Source: Nitrosospira lacus
GTDB taxonomy: Bacteria > Pseudomonadota > Gammaproteobacteria > Burkholderiales > Nitrosomonadaceae
Assembly (NCBI RefSeq): GCF_000355765.4
Contig: NZ_CP021106.3
Location: forward strand, 1,831,137 to 1,895,136
Direction: 5' to 3'
Length of the DNA stretch: 64,000 bases
Shown piece after piece: positions 27,686-36,836 of this stretch. Numbering within the stretch: the first letter of the stretch is position 1; the number at the start of each line of letters is the position of its first letter. The translations under genes were made by a program, and so were the position numbers. The notes under the pieces are model-generated. The model was given only the letters and a program-made list of their open reading frames with translations, did not search any database and was not told where the DNA came from.

Positions 27686-28447
27686 TCAGCCGCCGCCGCA
27701 TCCACCGCATCCGCCGCAACCACTTTCGCCACCCCCTTCACCGGATGCTGTATCCGCATAGTTATTGTCCAGCGCATGCTTGAATCCGTCAGGAATTTCC
27801 AATGCCGTATCAATGGCGAACAGGAATGGCAATCGCAAAGGTGTTTTTTCATCGATTCCTTCCCACTCGCAAGCCAGCAGCCACGCTTTTCCCTTGCCGG
27901 CTTTGAGCGTACCCGCTGAGGGAGCCAGCGCCTCAGCCGGCGTATGATGGAGAAAGCGACCCATTCCGTTCTTGCAAAATTCCTCGTAGGCGCGCGTGAG
28001 CAGGATGAATTCATGCCATGCAGCATCCACAGCTTGCGAAGGCATCGATACCATTGCAGGGCCAGCCGCATTGCACAGTATAAAATACTGCCGGAGTCCC
28101 AGCATGACCAGCGACAGTTGCTCATCCGTGAGGTCAGGATAATGTTTGCCGACTCGGTCTTTGACAAGGGAAGGGAACTGATAGCCCTTGAGAAAGCCGT
28201 GTTGACGCTTCTTGCGTTGCGCTGCAGACCATTCGAGCAGGAATATGGGAACAAAAATCAGCGCAAGTAATAGCAATCCCGTCATCTCCTGCCTTGCAAT
28301 AAAAATATATAGTGGCCAGCCTGCAATACCGCCAAGGATCAGCAAGCCGAGAATTGTTCTACCAACAGACTCATTCTTCAGCTTGTCCAGCGGCGGCGGG
28401 CTCAGCAGAATTCCCGTGCCTGCAGATGAGTACTCGTGAATCTCCAT
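27686..28447 (-). CDS. Membrane protein with Gly/Cys-rich C-terminus
   Basis: 253 residues. Two transmembrane helices near 31-50 and 56-72, a cytosolic part with PSQAVDAAWHEFILLTRAYEEFC (the AWHEF block is shared with glycine-rich domain proteins), and an extreme C-terminus of GESGCGGCGGCGGG, a Gly-Cys run that looks like a metal or thiol tail. An overlapping frame (27679-28254) is a shadow. A tandem palindrome resembling that of the PEP-CTERM gene lies 150-185 bp upstream. Function unknown. Confidence 0.7.
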   Translation of the reverse strand: MEIHEYSSAGTGILLSPPPLDKLKNESVGRTILGLLILGGIAGWPLYIFIARQEMTGLLLLALIFVPIFLLEWSAAQRKKRQHGFLKGYQFPSLVKDRVGKHYPDLTDEQLSLVMLGLRQYFILCNAAGPAMVSMPSQAVDAAWHEFILLTRAYEEFCKNGMGRFLHHTPAEALAPSAGTLKAGKGKAWLLACEWEGIDEKTPLRLPFLFAIDTALEIPDGFKHALDNNYADTASGEGGGESGCGGCGGCGGG

Positions 28448-28594
28448 GATTTCTCCCCGGTGTATCGCCGGATATTGATAATCCAGCGCAAGCTCTTCGG
28501 CCCTCCTGATTTTCCGCTATAAAAATCGCTTCGGGCGAACGGATGCTTTTTGCATGAGTGAGTGCAAGTATTGGGTAGATGCGATTCCCTCGCA

Positions 28595-28633
28595 ACGGTA
28601 AAACTACGCCGTGCCGACCCGTAGAAATACGTA
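28595..28633 (-). promoter_or_regulatory. Candidate tandem operator (weak TACGTA-N4-TACGTA sites)
   Basis: CCCGTA-GAAA-TACGTA at 28618-28633 and ACGGTA-AAAC-TACGCC at 28595-28610, with centres 23 bp apart. The first has one perfect half. Spacing and order are the same as at the PEP-CTERM promoter (29259-29297), but pointing towards the minus-strand gene at 28447. The weaker copy alone would not be convincing. Confidence 0.4.
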
Positions 28634-29258
28634 GTGCCCTATCTGGAGTGAGTCTCCTGTGTCAATGAAAGCCAATAATTTTGTCCACACTGAAGTACTG
28701 GAGGATGACTATCCATTAAGCATGATTTCAAAGGCAAGCATGATGCAATCGCACTGGGCTGAGGAAGGTTTAACCTAAATTCGGCGGTTGGACAGTATGG
28801 GGTGCGCGGTTTTGGGGTGCAGAGCAAGCCGCAACAACGCGGAACAGCGCGCCGCCACGCGGGCCGAAGCAGTCCCTTTTGTAGTAAAGGCGTGACTCCG
28901 CCCGCGGGATGCGGGCGCCCCATTCCAAAGCGTTGCAACGCTGCCATGCCGGTATTTGGCATCTCGAAGGTGTTTGTGCGCGCGGCACAGGCAGTTCCGC
29001 CGCCATAGAAGCGCCATTTGAACCACTGTCCATCGAAACGGCACTCCGAGTATGGGGTGCCCGTCCGTGCTAATCAAAATTACCGGCATTACCAGAGCGG
29101 CGCGCTATCTCGGGCGGAGCATGCGACTGACGGCAGACGTGCCCGAATGAGGCCCGTCATGTCCTATCAGGAACGCTTCTGCGACGCTTGGCACGGCATG
29201 GTGGAGAGGTTGTCCGGTGTCGCCGGGATTGAAGGGGCCAACCGGGTAGATGGCGCAT
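28634..29258. other. Intergenic stretch without a recognised gene
   Basis: About 620 bp. Frames of 80-107 codons on both strands overlap one another, have no ribosome binding site and match nothing I know. Possibly decayed coding sequence: an ATG at 29053 opens a frame beginning MGCPSVLIKITGITRAARYL that stops after 32 codons. Confidence 0.4.
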
Positions 29259-29297
29259 TACGTACTTTTACGTAGCTTTTAGACGTAGTTATACGGA
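29259..29297 (+). promoter_or_regulatory. Tandem palindromic operator upstream of the PEP-CTERM metalloprotease
   Basis: TACGTA-CTTT-TACGTA at 29259-29274 has two perfect 6-bp half-sites; GACGTA-GTTA-TACGGA at 29282-29297 is a weaker copy. Centres are 23 bp apart, about two helix turns. The gene starts 96 bp downstream. A perfect copy of the palindrome lies 35 bp before the Cache kinase gene. Confidence 0.6.
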
Positions 29298-29392
29298 TTC
29301 GAATGAAAGTGAACATGACTAAAGTTCAACCTGAACAGGAAGTGAAGTCGACACAAAACCAGTTCTTTGAACCTTAGCCCAAGGAGACTTTC

Positions 29393-30442
29393 ATGACACA
29401 CCAGAAACGGAATCAGATTTTGCGCGTTGTGTACGCTGCGCTAAACGGCGGCCTGCTGGCAGGCTGCCTGTCATTGGGGACCGCCGCCCATGCCGGGATC
29501 ACCTTCCAGTTCCAGTATGACGATCCCGCGGGAACCGGGTTCCTTGATCCCGTCTACGGAACGAGCCGGCAGACCGCTCTGGATACAGCGGCCGGCACCT
29601 TTTCCAGCATGTTCGGCAGCCATTTCAGCAACTCGGCCACGATCATACTGACGGCAAAATCACAAAACGATCCCTACAGCGGAATGCTGGCATCGGCGGG
29701 CAGTTATCTCACCAACCCCGGTAGTGCGGGATTCAACCTTGGGGAGGTCGTCCGGACCAAACTTCAAACCGGAGTGGATCTGAACGGGGACCATGCGGAT
29801 GGAGTGGTAACCGTCAATTTTGGCGCAAACTGGGAACTTGATTTCAATACGCCACCCGTGTGGGGATGGTATACCGGCACATACGACTTCTACAGTACGC
29901 TGTACCACGAATTTACGCATACCCTTGGTTTCAACCCGGCAATGACGCAATCCGGAGCGAGCATATTCGGCACGAAAGATGCGGGGAGCTGGAGCACTTT
30001 TGCCAGCTTCATTGTCGACAAGAACGATATCCCGATCATCAATCCGGATACCTTCGCACTGGATCAGGCGGCGTGGGATACCGGCAGTGTCGGCAATTGG
30101 GGCGGAGGCGGTTCTGAGGGATTATTCTTTGACGGGCCCAATGCCGTGGCCGCAAATGGCGGGTTTCTGGTCACGCTCTATACGCCGGATTTTTGGAACC
30201 CGGGCAGTAGCGTTTCCCATCTGGACGACAGGATGCCGGGCATTTGGGGGACGCTGATGGCACCCGCTGCGGACGTGGGACCGCAGATGCGCGACTACAG
30301 CGCGATCGAGGTGGGCATTCTCAAGGATCTCGGCTATGTGGCGGTCGTGCCGGAACCCCAAACCTACGCCATGCTGCTTGCGGGACTGGTCGTTCTTGGT
30401 GCGATTGCGCGGCGCCGCACTTCCGGCTTCACCATTGGCTAA
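29393..30442 (+). CDS. PEP-CTERM-sorted zinc metalloprotease
   Basis: 349 residues with AAGGAG about 7 bp before the ATG. Signal peptide (LLAGCLSLGTAAHA), a secreted domain with a zinc-metalloprotease motif HEFTHTLGF (His172 region, HExxHxxxF), and a C-terminal PEP-CTERM signal: VVPEP, a hydrophobic helix (MLLAGLVVLGAIA) and RRR. PEP-CTERM proteins are cut and anchored by an exosortase at the outer surface, usually in exopolysaccharide-producing bacteria. The exosortase is not in this window. Two palindromic operator-like sites precede it, and a hairpin follows the stop. Confidence 0.88.
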   Translation: MTHQKRNQILRVVYAALNGGLLAGCLSLGTAAHAGITFQFQYDDPAGTGFLDPVYGTSRQTALDTAAGTFSSMFGSHFSNSATIILTAKSQNDPYSGMLASAGSYLTNPGSAGFNLGEVVRTKLQTGVDLNGDHADGVVTVNFGANWELDFNTPPVWGWYTGTYDFYSTLYHEFTHTLGFNPAMTQSGASIFGTKDAGSWSTFASFIVDKNDIPIINPDTFALDQAAWDTGSVGNWGGGGSEGLFFDGPNAVAANGGFLVTLYTPDFWNPGSSVSHLDDRMPGIWGTLMAPAADVGPQMRDYSAIEVGILKDLGYVAVVPEPQTYAMLLAGLVVLGAIARRRTSGFTIG

Positions 30443-30452
30443 CGGTTCGGAG

Positions 30453-30477
30453 TCCGGACGCCGGATCTTCAATTTTT
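30453..30477 (+). terminator. Probable intrinsic terminator of the PEP-CTERM gene
   Basis: TCCGG-ACG-CCGGA stem-loop (30453-30465) followed by TCTTCAATTTTT, 11 bp after the stop codon. Confidence 0.5.
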
Positions 30478-30526
30478 CGTCCGGCTAAGATTGCTGGCAA
30501 CATTTTTCCAGAAGAGGTGAACGCAA

Positions 30527-31153
30527 GTGATATCGAAAATCGATACGGATCATGGGGTTTATCAAATGGGTGAGCTTGGGAATGAGAAACTTGTTGCAGG
30601 ATTCAAGCTCAAGCGTGTTGCTTCCATACGAACACCGTACGGACTCCTCGCAGCCATTCTGCTGATCGTTATCGCGTGCCTTGGGATGACAATGTCCATA
30701 GCCGCAGAGCGCAGCCTTGGACCGGGTGGTCCGCCACTGACCTATGGTATCGACGAGGTGCGTATCCGTCTGATTCGTCATCCTGGCAATGCCGCCCTTC
30801 CGGCTCAACGGGTCAGCTTGTCCGGCTCCGGCAGCGCAACACTGGAACAGGATGGCAAAACCCTATCCTTCACTTATGAGGTCACGGATTTGCTGGCCGT
30901 GATAAACGCGCTCTACAAGATTCGTTTTTTCGACCTGCCTGGTGATTATACCAATCAGTATTCGGTCTTCCTGAAGGATGGCAAAACGGTCGAAACGACC
31001 GCACTTCGCATGCTCGATGTCAACGTCATGAATATCTGTTTCACCGTAGCGGGCTATGAAAAATGTGTCAGTTACAGCGATGGGCAACTTCCCGACCTGG
31101 AGAATATTGCCAAACGGATTTTCTCCGGAGCCAACGAGTTGCTGAAGAAATAG
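30527..31153 (+). CDS. Membrane-anchored or secreted protein of unknown function
   Basis: 208 residues from a GTG at 30527 with GAAGAGG 9 bp upstream; an ATG at 30566 is the alternative. An N-terminal basic segment and a hydrophobic helix (YGLLAAILLIVIACLGMTM) precede AAERS, so it is either a signal anchor or a long signal peptide. The outer domain includes PLTYGIDEVRIRLIRHPG and a Cys pair (NICFTVAGYEKC). No known domain. It may start an envelope gene group with the two lipoproteins that follow. Confidence 0.6.
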   Translation: MISKIDTDHGVYQMGELGNEKLVAGFKLKRVASIRTPYGLLAAILLIVIACLGMTMSIAAERSLGPGGPPLTYGIDEVRIRLIRHPGNAALPAQRVSLSGSGSATLEQDGKTLSFTYEVTDLLAVINALYKIRFFDLPGDYTNQYSVFLKDGKTVETTALRMLDVNVMNICFTVAGYEKCVSYSDGQLPDLENIAKRIFSGANELLKK

Positions 31154-31287
31154 GATAGGTGCCTGTTCGTGCCGTCTGGAAACCATACCTCCAGCCCGAA
31201 TATCGTCGCTTCCAGCTGCAGCAATATAAATTACCGTATCGTCATAGGCATTCTTATTAAAAAATAAACCTCGAGAAAATAAAAATC

Positions 31288-31689
31288 ATGACATATAAAC
31301 TATTGGCAATGCTCCTTTTTGCACCGGTATTGGTCTTAAGCTCAGGGTGCTCGGTCTTCATGGCGGCGAAACAGCCGGACAAGAAAAATGTGGAGTTGTT
31401 CAGAGCAGGCACGTCGAGAAGTATGATTCTTGGTGAGTTTGGCCCTCCTGCCGTATCCGAGGCCAGGGATGGCAAGAAATATGAAATTTTCAAATTCATT
31501 CAGGGTTACAGTACGGGAACAAAGGCTGGCAGGGCGCTATTTCATGGTGCTGCCGATGTGGTAACGCTGGGTTTATGGGAGGTTGTCGGTACTCCCGCGG
31601 AGGCGGTTTTTAGCGGTGACGAAATGGCGTACGAGGTTTCATACGACAAGGACGACAGGGTCGATCAAGTCACTCCATTGAAGAGATGA
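31288..31689 (+). CDS. Small lipoprotein
   Basis: 133 residues. A type II signal peptide ends in the lipobox LSSGC (Cys21). The mature part, ELFRAGTSRSMILGEFGPPAVSE..DGKKYEIFKF, is reminiscent of SmpA/BamE-like small beta-alpha proteins (the LGxPxxxxxxGxxxxY pattern) and ends EVSYDKDDRVDQVTPL. That resemblance is weak; function unknown. The next lipoprotein gene starts 54 bp downstream, consistent with one operon. Confidence 0.65.
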   Translation: MTYKLLAMLLFAPVLVLSSGCSVFMAAKQPDKKNVELFRAGTSRSMILGEFGPPAVSEARDGKKYEIFKFIQGYSTGTKAGRALFHGAADVVTLGLWEVVGTPAEAVFSGDEMAYEVSYDKDDRVDQVTPLKR

Positions 31690-31742
31690 GGGCAGTTGTC
31701 TCATGCATATTTTTAACGGCAAAAAGAGGGAATTTCAATAAA

Positions 31743-32279
31743 ATGTATTATTCAATCAAGGTATTCAGGGTTGGGGTTCTAGCGGCAATAGGTGCCGGAT
31801 TATTGCTCTCGGGGTGCGCGACAACATCGCCAAAAGCGGCATTCAGGGAAATGTTGCCGAAGGAGCAGCGCCTGGATGCGAACGATACCGCCAATGTGAA
31901 AGTGGAAGCGGGCGAGGGCGTTGTTATCGATGAATATGAAAAACAGCGATTAGCCCGGAACATCCTGGGAAAGATCGACATGCAAAAATTGCAGAATCCC
32001 GATTCCTCTGGCAAGCGTGAGTATGAGATCGCGATCTTGGTGACAAGATATGAAAAAGGCAATGCTTTCGCAAGATTCATGCTTGCTGGGCTTGGGCAAA
32101 TTCATATCGATGCCAAAGCATCCGTATTCCTGCTGCCCGAACGCACGAAAGTTTCCGAGTTCGATATCGACAAAACTTTTGCATGGGGCGGAGTCTATGG
32201 CGGCATCACATCAATTGAAGACGTGGAGCACGGGTTTGCGGAAGGGGTGGCAAAGGCGGTGACAAGCGCGAAGGAATAG
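31743..32279 (+). CDS. DUF4410-like lipoprotein
   Basis: 178 residues from the ATG at 31743; an upstream frame start at 31686 overlaps the previous stop and adds non-hydrophobic residues before the signal. Lipobox LLSGC (Cys18 region). The mature part resembles the DUF4410 family (PF14366): YEIAILVTRYEKGNAFARFMLAGLGQIHIDAKASV matches the family's core, which includes a Gly-rich hydrophobic stretch. Families of this type are envelope lipoproteins of unknown role. A terminator-like hairpin lies 260 bp downstream. Confidence 0.65.
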   Translation: MYYSIKVFRVGVLAAIGAGLLLSGCATTSPKAAFREMLPKEQRLDANDTANVKVEAGEGVVIDEYEKQRLARNILGKIDMQKLQNPDSSGKREYEIAILVTRYEKGNAFARFMLAGLGQIHIDAKASVFLLPERTKVSEFDIDKTFAWGGVYGGITSIEDVEHGFAEGVAKAVTSAKE

Positions 32280-32433
32280 GAGGTGGCCCTGTTGCTCCTT
32301 TCACCCAACGTGCGGAAAGCAGCATATGGAAACGGAAGGCTGCGCAGTGTGCATGCTTTCTGCCCCGGGCATCCAACTTCAAGCGTTGCGAGCAATAAAA
32401 AAGCATATGCTACAAATACCCGCAGTAACATTT

Positions 32434-32514
32434 GTACCCGCAGCCTATGCCATGATGCTGGCTGGCCTTGCCTTGATGGATGTTATGGCACGTTCTAAGA
32501 AGCAAGCCGTTTGA
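32434..32514 (+). pseudogene. Decayed PEP-CTERM C-terminal tail
   Basis: The end of a 62-codon frame (32326-32514) reads VPAAYAMMLAGLALMDVMAR then SKKQAV. This is the PEP-CTERM pattern of these bacteria (VPEPxTYAMMLAGLxLxxxxARRR) with PEP changed to PAA and the Arg cluster to RSKK. What precedes it has no signal peptide or domain. It looks like the stub of a lost PEP-CTERM gene, with an intact terminator after it. Confidence 0.5.
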
Positions 32515-32540
32515 TCCGGTTGAGCCGATCAAATCACGAT

Positions 32541-32568
32541 AATCCCATTCTTGTGATGGGATTTTTTT
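32541..32568 (+). terminator. Intrinsic terminator
   Basis: AATCCCAT-TCTTGTG-ATGGGATT forms an 8-bp stem and is followed by a run of T (TTTTT), on the plus strand. It ends the transcript that includes the decayed PEP-CTERM tail and possibly the lipoprotein genes. Confidence 0.8.
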
Positions 32569-32759
32569 CGCATATGCGTATATTAAAGCCGTGAGCCGCA
32601 AATGCCCTCAATTGGAATAGCGGGAGGGGCCGATTTTTATGCGTGAAATAGCGTGCGGATGCCGTAAATTAATGCTGCCAGGCGGGGAAAGCAGCCATAC
32701 GAAGATGAGTCCGTGCACGCGCAAAAAGGTTAGCGAGGGAGTCCACCACCCGCTTTGAA

Positions 32760-33401
32760 TCATGAATCCGGATAATGACAGCGCATTCTATATTTTACTG
32801 CGTAGATTATTAGTAATGCTGGATTATCAGCCATTTCTACCGGGACCACGGTTCTGAGTTTTTGCAGGATACGGGAGCGGCAGTCTGCTACGGTATGCTC
32901 AACGATATCAAATTTTATGGCAATATCCTCATTCGTCTTTACGTCGCCGAGAAGCCAAAATACCTGTTTTTCGCGTAATGTCAGAAGCGACTCGGGTTTC
33001 GCTACCTGTGGAAAAACAGTTTGACCGTTAATTATCTTATTGATCGCATTGATAATGATGGACCCTGGTTCTTTTTTATTCACGTAGCCTCGTGCGCCAG
33101 CCTCGATTGCACGGAGTATAAATTCCTCCTCGTGATGTAGCGTAAATACCAGAACGGCTATCGCTGGAAATTTGGTACGAAATTTTGTGGTCAATGCGAT
33201 ACCGTCGGTACCCGGCATTTCGATATCCGTTACTACCAGATCTATTGCCATATCGTTTGCGTGGCGCAATGCTTCTTCCGCATCCGCCGCCTCGGCAACC
33301 ACGCGGAAAGTTGGCCTGGTCTCCAGCCGGCCTCGTAATGCGTCACGCATCATGGGGTGATCATCCACAAGCATGATGTTAATGGGTCGATCGTATATCA
33401 T
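32760..33401 (-). CDS. NarL/FixJ-family response regulator
   Basis: 213 residues. Receiver domain with acidic pair Asp13/Asp14, phosphoacceptor Asp59 (LVVTDIEMPG), Thr87 and Lys109; C-terminal LuxR-type helix-turn-helix (LTLREKQVFWLLGDVKTNEDIAIKF, about 139-185). The family binds short inverted repeats as dimers. Its ATG overlaps the kinase stop by 4 bp, so kinase and regulator form one unit. The TACGTA-N4-TACGTA palindrome 35 bp before the kinase gene and before the PEP-CTERM protease is a plausible target (inference). Confidence 0.9.
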   Translation of the reverse strand: MIYDRPINIMLVDDHPMMRDALRGRLETRPTFRVVAEAADAEEALRHANDMAIDLVVTDIEMPGTDGIALTTKFRTKFPAIAVLVFTLHHEEEFILRAIEAGARGYVNKKEPGSIIINAINKIINGQTVFPQVAKPESLLTLREKQVFWLLGDVKTNEDIAIKFDIVEHTVADCRSRILQKLRTVVPVEMADNPALLIIYAVKYRMRCHYPDS

Positions 33402-34741
33402 GGCAGCCTTGGAAGAAAATAATGTAACAGGGATAGCGGAATGGTGGCGATTACCGTTGTGCCACTGCTTGTGGAGTTGATCTGCAAGTGTCCACCAACC
33501 TCTCCCAGCCGTTTTTTCATATTCCGCAAACCCATGCCAAACCTTGGATCGCTGTCGATCCGGCCTGCATCAAACCCTGTGCCATTGTCGCGGATGGTGA
33601 GCGTCACCCGGTGCTTGCCGCCTTCCAGCCGCATTGATGCCTGGCTGGCAGCCGCGTGCTTCATGACATTCTTCAGCGCTTCCTGGGCAACACGATACAA
33701 GACTTTATTAACAGAACCCGATAAGCCATCTGTATCGCCCCCTGCGGTGAATTCGACGGAGGCCGCTATATTTTCCATATCATGAGCCAGTTGACGTAGC
33801 GACGTTGTCAGACCGGGGCCAGAGCCAATCGTACCCGGATAAAGGTCATGGGCAATTTTGCGGATGTCTCCGAGGATATTATTCAGTTCGGCCGCCATTC
33901 GCTCGAACGTGCTCTGTGCCGGCGTGAACTGCTCGGGCATTCCCGTCAACTGGATAATTCCCGTTTCAGTTTGAAGTCTGGCAGATATCAACCTTTGGCA
34001 GATGTCGTCGTGCAACTCGCCCGCCACTCTGGCGCGTTCCTCCGCTTGCGCGGCCCGGCGCTCCCGGATATTGAGCACCAGGCCGGACGCAATCACCACG
34101 ATCACCCCAAGGAATGCAATGACGCCAATCCAGCGCATCGTGTCGAAATTATTGCTCCACACCTGTGCCTCGACGTTGGTCAGCACTTCATCGACGTCGT
34201 CCAGATAAATGCCGCTGCCCAGAACCCATCCCCAGTCTGACAGCGGAATGACATGCGTAAGTTTAACAGCGGGTTTTCTGGTGGATGGCTTTTCCGTGGA
34301 ATAGGTTACAAAGCCTCCGCCCTGGCGGGCACGGCTGATCAATTGCTGGATGGTCGGGAAGCCGTTCAGATCTTTATAATCCCACCGGTTCAGCCCGATC
34401 AGGTGCGGCCTTCGCGGATGCACAAGCAGCTTTCCCTCGAGGTCGTACACGAAAAAATACCCATCACTCCCATAATCCAGCCTCGCCAGGATCGCTTTCG
34501 CATCATCCATCGCAGCGGCATCCTTGCGGCCGGATTCATAAATATGGGCGATCGAGTGTCTGGCCAGCATGACATAGCTCCTCAGTTCCATCTCCTTGCT
34601 GGCAAGGTAAGTCTGTCGAATGACCTCTTGCTGAGCTTTGGCCAGTTCTGTTGCGTGGTGATACACAGCGTATGCAATTATGCAAAGCGCCAGAATCAGC
34701 GGCACTGTGGCGAATATGATGATTTTTTGCCTTAGCTTCAT
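33398..34741 (-). CDS. Cache-domain sensor histidine kinase (NarX/DegS type)
   Basis: 447 residues. Transmembrane helices at about 7-27 and 203-223 flank a periplasmic single Cache domain (DYGSDGYFFVYDLEGKLLVHP, IPLSDWGWVLGSGIYLDD), which usually senses small organic ligands. The cytoplasmic part has HisKA_3 dimerisation (GELHDDICQRLISARL, phosphorylated His about 244) and an HATPase domain (QEALKNVMKHA, DNGTGFD, GMGLRNMKKRL). It phosphorylates the response regulator encoded just downstream. A perfect palindrome lies 35 bp before the start, suggesting autoregulation. Confidence 0.92.
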   Translation of the reverse strand: MKLRQKIIIFATVPLILALCIIAYAVYHHATELAKAQQEVIRQTYLASKEMELRSYVMLARHSIAHIYESGRKDAAAMDDAKAILARLDYGSDGYFFVYDLEGKLLVHPRRPHLIGLNRWDYKDLNGFPTIQQLISRARQGGGFVTYSTEKPSTRKPAVKLTHVIPLSDWGWVLGSGIYLDDVDEVLTNVEAQVWSNNFDTMRWIGVIAFLGVIVVIASGLVLNIRERRAAQAEERARVAGELHDDICQRLISARLQTETGIIQLTGMPEQFTPAQSTFERMAAELNNILGDIRKIAHDLYPGTIGSGPGLTTSLRQLAHDMENIAASVEFTAGGDTDGLSGSVNKVLYRVAQEALKNVMKHAAASQASMRLEGGKHRVTLTIRDNGTGFDAGRIDSDPRFGMGLRNMKKRLGEVGGHLQINSTSSGTTVIATIPLSLLHYFLPRLP

Positions 34742-34775
34742 AAGTGATATTTTATCGCCCGCCTGTCAGGGCGCA

Positions 34776-34814
34776 TACGTAGAATTACGTATCCGCTCTG
34801 CGTGTTGGTACGCG
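34776..34814. promoter_or_regulatory. Tandem palindromic operator next to the kinase start
   Basis: TACGTA-GAAT-TACGTA at 34776-34791 has two perfect half-sites. A weak second copy, TGCGTG-TTGG-TACGCG, is at 34799-34814, again with centres 23 bp apart. The order (strong then weak) points towards the plus strand, where dcu starts 418 bp away, while the kinase gene on the minus strand is only 35 bp from the strong site. Which gene it controls is not settled. Confidence 0.55.
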
Positions 34815-35232
34815 GGTTCGAGAGGGTAGAATATCGTCAAATATGGATGACTGAAAAAGCATGCGCCTGATGAGCCGCAAACACGGTTGAGCCAGCAGTC
34901 TCCGGCCGGGGTGTCTCGTCCACGCTGAGCTTATCGAGGGCGGTGAGGCAGCTCAAGCTCTGCCATAATTTATGAGGCATAATACCAGCCGGTTTTTTTC
35001 CGTTCAATCTTTACGCAAACGCTTGAGAGAATATGGCGGGTGATATTCTGCGATGTTACCGGGAGATGATCATCCGCATTGAACGCGATTTGTCTTCTTC
35101 CTGTTTTTCCACTTCATCATTCTTTCGGTTGACGATTACCGCGCCTGTGCGATATGCCTGCGTTCTTAGCGGGTGACCTCCGGTTCAAGATAAGCGGTCA
35201 TGCCCATTTTTTTCGGAAAATAAGAGAGCAAC
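34815..35232. other. Intergenic region upstream of the Dcu transporter
   Basis: About 420 bp with no convincing gene. A T-rich run (GGTTTTTTTCCG) lies near 34992-35003 and GAGAGC precedes the transporter ATG. Confidence 0.4.
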
Positions 35233-36573
35233 ATGGATTTTCTTTCGGAGCTGGCGATCATTCTGGTTTGTCTGTTTTATGGCGCTCGCAAAGGGGGGAT
35301 CGCGCTTGGCTTGTTAAGCGGTATCGGCCTTGTCATATTGGTGTTCGTTTTTCAATTGCCGCCGGGGAAGCCGCCAGTGGATGTGATGCTCACCATAATC
35401 GCAGTCGTGGCTGCGTCGGCCACGCTTCAGGCCTCGGGAGGGTTGGAGGTGGTGCTGTGGGGAATTGAGAAACTCTTGCGGCGCAATCCAAGATTCATAT
35501 CGGTACTGGCCCCCTGTACCACTTGCGGATTAACGATGGTGTGCGGCACAGGGCACGTCGTGTACACGATGCTGCCCATCATTTATGACGTGGCAATCAA
35601 GAACGGCATCCGGCCGGAGCGCCCAATGGCTGCCTCCGCCATCGCGAGCCAGATGGGCATTATCGCGAGTCCGGTATCGGTGGCAATGGTTTCGCTGGCG
35701 GCACTTCTTGCCGTTATTCCCATTGAAGGCAGGTCAATCGACTTCATTACCGTGCTATCGATTACTGTCCCCTCAACGTTAGCGGGCGTATTGATCGTCG
35801 GTATTTTCAGCTGGTTCCGGGGTAAGGAACTCGATGAGGATGAGCGGTTCCAGGCGCTTGTTGCTGATCCCGATAATCGGAAGCGCGTGTATGGCAAGGC
35901 CATTACATCGGAAAAAAAACGATTGTTACCCGGCCAATGGATCGCAATGAGCATATTCATAGGAGCGATAATGGCAGTATCCATGCTCGGCGCAATCGAA
36001 TCGCTCCGGCCCATCGTGGATGGCAAACCGTTATCGATGGTGATCACCATTCAGATATTTATGCTGATGGCAGGTGCTCTTATTATCCTATTTACAAAAA
36101 CGGATTCTGCCGCCATTGCCCGAAACGATGTTTTTCGTGCCGGCATGATCGCTGTAGTTGCAGTATTCGGTGTTGCCTGGATGGCTAACACCGTATTCGA
36201 AGCAAACCTGCAGGATATGAAAATTGCACTGTCAGACCTTGTAAGGGCTCAGCCATGGACATATGCAATCGCGCTGCTAGTGGTTTCCAGGCTGGTGAAT
36301 TCCCAGGCGGCTGCCATCACCGCAATGGTGCCGATGGCTCTATCGATGGGCGTGGCACCCGGATATATCATCGCTTTTGCGGCTGCGAGCTATGGTTATT
36401 TTATTTTACCCACTTATCCAAGCGACCTGGCAGCCATCCAGTTTGATCTCTCGGGTACCACCCATACAGGCAAATATCTTATAGATAATAGTTTTATCCT
36501 GCCTGGGCTGATTGGCGTAGCCACCTCATGCATGTTCGGCTACCTGCTGGCTACTACACGCAGCCTGATATAA
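35233..36573 (+). CDS. Anaerobic C4-dicarboxylate transporter (Dcu family)
   Basis: 446 residues, the normal length of DcuA/DcuB. A membrane protein with about ten to twelve hydrophobic helices. The block [23 protein letters not shown] and the later EGRSIDF and [18 protein letters not shown] are typical of Dcu carriers, which exchange fumarate, malate, aspartate and succinate. Dcu proteins are usually linked to anaerobic or microaerobic life, so the gene suggests dicarboxylate exchange in this organism. A hairpin ATCAGC-CATGC-GCTGAT follows the stop at 36580-36596, without a T-run. Confidence 0.9.
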   Translation: MDFLSELAIILVCLFYGARKGGIALGLLSGIGLVILVFVFQLPPGKPPVDVMLTIIAVVAASATLQASGGLEVVLWGIEKLLRRNPRFISVLAPCTTCGLTMVCGTGHVVYTMLPIIYDVAIKNGIRPERPMAASAIASQMGIIASPVSVAMVSLAALLAVIPIEGRSIDFITVLSITVPSTLAGVLIVGIFSWFRGKELDEDERFQALVADPDNRKRVYGKAITSEKKRLLPGQWIAMSIFIGAIMAVSMLGAIESLRPIVDGKPLSMVITIQIFMLMAGALIILFTKTDSAAIARNDVFRAGMIAVVAVFGVAWMANTVFEANLQDMKIALSDLVRAQPWTYAIALLVVSRLVNSQAAAITAMVPMALSMGVAPGYIIAFAAASYGYFILPTYPSDLAAIQFDLSGTTHTGKYLIDNSFILPGLIGVATSCMFGYLLATTRSLI

Positions 36574-36836
36574 GGCATTATCAGCCATGCGCTGATCTGC
36601 CAAGCCGTTTCCCGATATAGGCGGAGCGGCGATATGTGAATTTCACCTGTCGAAGCGTAACATGTCACTTACAGGTATGAAGAGAACAGGCTTCGCTTGC
36701 GCGTTCCTGTTCGTCCAAAGGACGGATGATATCCATCCTTCCATTCGAAATGCGGCCACGTGATCCGGTTTCGCCAACGCGGTGAAAATAGCAGGTGTCC
36801 CCGCCGGGAGCTCCGGGAACCGGCTAGCAGGTTTTT

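Noticed and set aside
28639-29089. Overlapping 80-107-codon frames on both strands
   Set aside because: They overlap each other in different frames without start signals; at most decayed sequence.
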